Of a stretch of DNA of 7,399 bases, positions 6,290-7,399 are shown in pieces. Numbering within the stretch: the stretch's first letter is position 1; each line of letters begins with the position of its first letter. Location: positions 1-7,399 of the forward strand of contig CALHAO010000066.1 of assembly GCA_937931765.1 (NCBI GenBank), written 5' to 3'. This DNA comes from an uncultured Thiotrichaceae bacterium (GTDB taxonomy: Bacteria > Pseudomonadota > Gammaproteobacteria > Thiotrichales > Thiotrichaceae). A program made the translations under genes and the position numbers. A model generated the notes under the pieces. That model did no database searches. It had not been told where the DNA came from and saw only the letters and a list, made by a program, of their open reading frames with translations.

Positions 6290-6991
6290 ATGAATAAACA
6301 GAAACGAGAACATCAGGAACAGATCAAAGCGCAGAAACAAGCTGCGGCAGCACGCAATAAAAAATTGATCAAATACGGCTTATGGGCTGGCGCTGCGGTG
6401 TTGGCTTTACTGCTTATTATTAGCTTCACACAAAACATGGGTTTGAATATCCCAACTAATAATGAAGTCATCAGCGCAGACCAGACCAAGGGCTTCAAAA
6501 AATCACCGGTATTACTGGTGGAATATTCCGATTTCCAATGCCCGGCTTGTCTTGCGCAACACCAGACTATCCGTGCGGCATGGAAGGATATTCGCCGTAA
6601 AGTACACCTTGTTTACCGTCATTTTCCACTCACTAATATCCATCCTCACGCTACGCTTGCCGCACATTATGCAGAAGCTGCGGGGCGACAGGATAAGTTC
6701 TGGGAGATGCATGACCAGTTATTTGATAATCAGGCCACATGGGCAAAACTGGATGATCCGGCTGCTACATTTGATGGCTATGCAAAAACACTGAAACTGG
6801 ATATGGCGAAACTGAAAATTGATCTGGCATCCAGTGAATTGAAGGATAAAGTCAAAGCCGATATTGCCAGTGGCCGTGATGCGGGCGTTAGTGGCACACC
6901 GACCCTGTTTATCAATGGTGAACGGTTGTCCAATGTACGAGGCAAAGATCAGCTGATTGAAGCTGTTGAGACAGCCTGGGATATGAAGTAA
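6290..6991 (+). CDS. Membrane-anchored DsbA-family thiol:disulfide oxidoreductase
   Basis: This 233-residue protein should sit in the inner membrane with its thioredoxin domain in the periplasm, exchanging disulfides in secreted proteins. Residues 1-25 are very rich in Lys, Gln, Arg and Ala and would stay in the cytoplasm. A single membrane segment covers about 26-47. The DsbA_4/thioredoxin_4 domain begins at about 59, with VEYSDFQCPACLAQH carrying the active site Cys84-Pro-Ala-Cys87. HFPLTNIHPHATLAAHYAEAA is the helical insertion region of this subfamily. VSGTPTLFING contains the cis-proline Pro204 after Thr203. There is no extra Cys pair. Domain order matches Com1/BdbD-like disulfide oxidoreductases with an uncleaved anchor. 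The ribosome binding site is poor. It is unclear whether it acts as oxidase, reductase or isomerase. It converges on the fosA-like gene. Confidence 0.88.
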   Translation: MNKQKREHQEQIKAQKQAAAARNKKLIKYGLWAGAAVLALLLIISFTQNMGLNIPTNNEVISADQTKGFKKSPVLLVEYSDFQCPACLAQHQTIRAAWKDIRRKVHLVYRHFPLTNIHPHATLAAHYAEAAGRQDKFWEMHDQLFDNQATWAKLDDPAATFDGYAKTLKLDMAKLKIDLASSELKDKVKADIASGRDAGVSGTPTLFINGERLSNVRGKDQLIEAVETAWDMK

Positions 6992-6995
6992 GTAT

Positions 6996-7055
6996 TCATC
7001 CATAGCCGGATGATAGATAACGCGACGAGTCATCTACTTGTCTTTGTCATCCGGC
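6996..7055. repeat. Nested inverted repeat between convergent genes (REP-like or bidirectional terminator)
   Basis: GCCGGATGA (7005-7013) and TCATCCGGC (7047-7055) form a perfect 9-bp outer stem. Inside it, GACGAGT (7024-7030) pairs with ACTTGTC (7036-7042) through seven pairs including one G-T wobble, with a 5-nt loop. A third block, TCATCC (6996-7001), can pair instead with GGATGA (7008-7013). The element lies between the stops of the DsbA-like and fosA-like genes. No T-run follows on either strand, so intrinsic termination is uncertain. The GCCGGATG start recalls enterobacterial REP palindromes. Confidence 0.6.
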
Positions 7056-7072
7056 GAATCTAATACGCCTGC

Positions 7073-7399
7073 TTAAAACCAGACTAATCCATCGTATGGT
7101 TTGGCTTTTAGCGACTGCAAGCGGTTTTGTAAATTACCACTATGAATTTCCAACTGATGACCATCAGGGTCTAGCAGATAAAATGAATCGCCTTCACTTA
7201 TATTCTGCTTCCACTCCCTGACGTTTGCAGTACGTAACTTGTCAGCAAATGCAGAGAAATCATCCTCCGCTATATCCAGTGCGATATGACAATAATCTTC
7301 GCCAGGTTTTACATCGTCACACGACAAACAGAACCACACCTCACCCACCGTCAGATAAGCACCTTTATCCCAGCGGACATGAGGCTTCATGCCGAGCAG
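7073..7399 (-). CDS. fosA: FosA-like fosfomycin-resistance glutathione transferase, N-terminus outside window
   Basis: This VOC (glyoxalase-fold) metalloenzyme family adds glutathione to fosfomycin in a Mn2+ and K+ dependent reaction. The frame runs to the window edge: bases 7399-7391 encode Leu-Leu-Gly before the first visible Met, matching the LLG segment of FosA, so that Met is internal. About 30 N-terminal residues are missing, including the first metal His. By alignment from memory with Pseudomonas aeruginosa FosA, the window keeps RWDKGAYL, WFCLS, DYCHIALDI (second metal His), VREWKQNISEGDSFY (substrate Lys, the K+-loop Ser/Glu/Gly/Ser, and Tyr), DPDGHQLEIH (third metal ligand Glu) and GNLQNRL (Arg equivalent to 119). 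The C-terminus KPYDGLVWF resembles the family end. It ends convergently with the DsbA-like gene. The substrate in this host is unproven; many environmental bacteria carry chromosomal homologues. Confidence 0.88.
   Translation of the reverse strand: MLGMKPHVRWDKGAYLTVGEVWFCLSCDDVKPGEDYCHIALDIAEDDFSAFADKLRTANVREWKQNISEGDSFYLLDPDGHQLEIHSGNLQNRLQSLKAKPYDGLVWF

Noticed and set aside
7388..7390. ATG as the start of the FosA-like gene
   Set aside because: The frame continues to the window edge with Leu-Leu-Gly, matching the LLG segment of FosA, so this is an internal Met.

Overview
The window looks like chromosomal DNA from a proteobacterium, most likely a gammaproteobacterium of moderate GC content. 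Genes are closely packed, several have good Shine-Dalgarno sites, and the guanine deaminase, PuuA-type ligase and FosA-type proteins all resemble proteobacterial families. The genus cannot be fixed from the sequence. No tRNA, rRNA, insertion sequence, integrase, CRISPR array or origin was seen.

Layout. Bases 1-699 hold the C-terminal half of a guanine deaminase (guaD) that enters from the left. Bases 816-1037 encode a 73-residue membrane protein that starts at TTG and ends in a Gly/Ser/Asp/Cys-rich tail. Bases 1192-3216 hold a tight two-gene unit: an ABC/OLD-type AAA ATPase without a TOPRIM domain, followed 3 bases later by an unrecognised 195-residue protein that may have a PD-(D/E)xK-like core. 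This is the part of the window most likely to be an uncharacterised system, possibly defence-related. The middle of the ATPase is much more AT-rich than its ends. Bases 3234-3977 on the minus strand encode a secreted SGNH/sialate O-acetylesterase-like protein that converges on the two-gene unit.

A divergent intergenic region (3978-4109) separates the esterase from a two-gene operon. The operon encodes a PuuA-like glutamine-synthetase-family ligase (4110-5420) and a GMP-synthetase-type class I glutamine amidotransferase (5464-6192). Its predicted promoter is followed directly by a perfect 14-bp palindrome, a strong operator candidate. The pair suggests gamma-glutamylation of an amine followed by hydrolysis or amide transfer, a variant of the Puu polyamine pathway. 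With guanine deaminase nearby, nitrogen scavenging is a possible shared theme, but this is inference.

Bases 6290-6991 encode a membrane-anchored DsbA-like thiol oxidoreductase with a CPAC active site. Converging on it from the right edge is a truncated fosA-like gene (7073-7399, minus), a glutathione-transferase-type fosfomycin resistance homologue that keeps the substrate and K+-loop residues visible here. The 81-bp gap between them is largely filled by a nested inverted repeat (7005-7055) that looks REP-like or like a bidirectional terminator without a U-tract.
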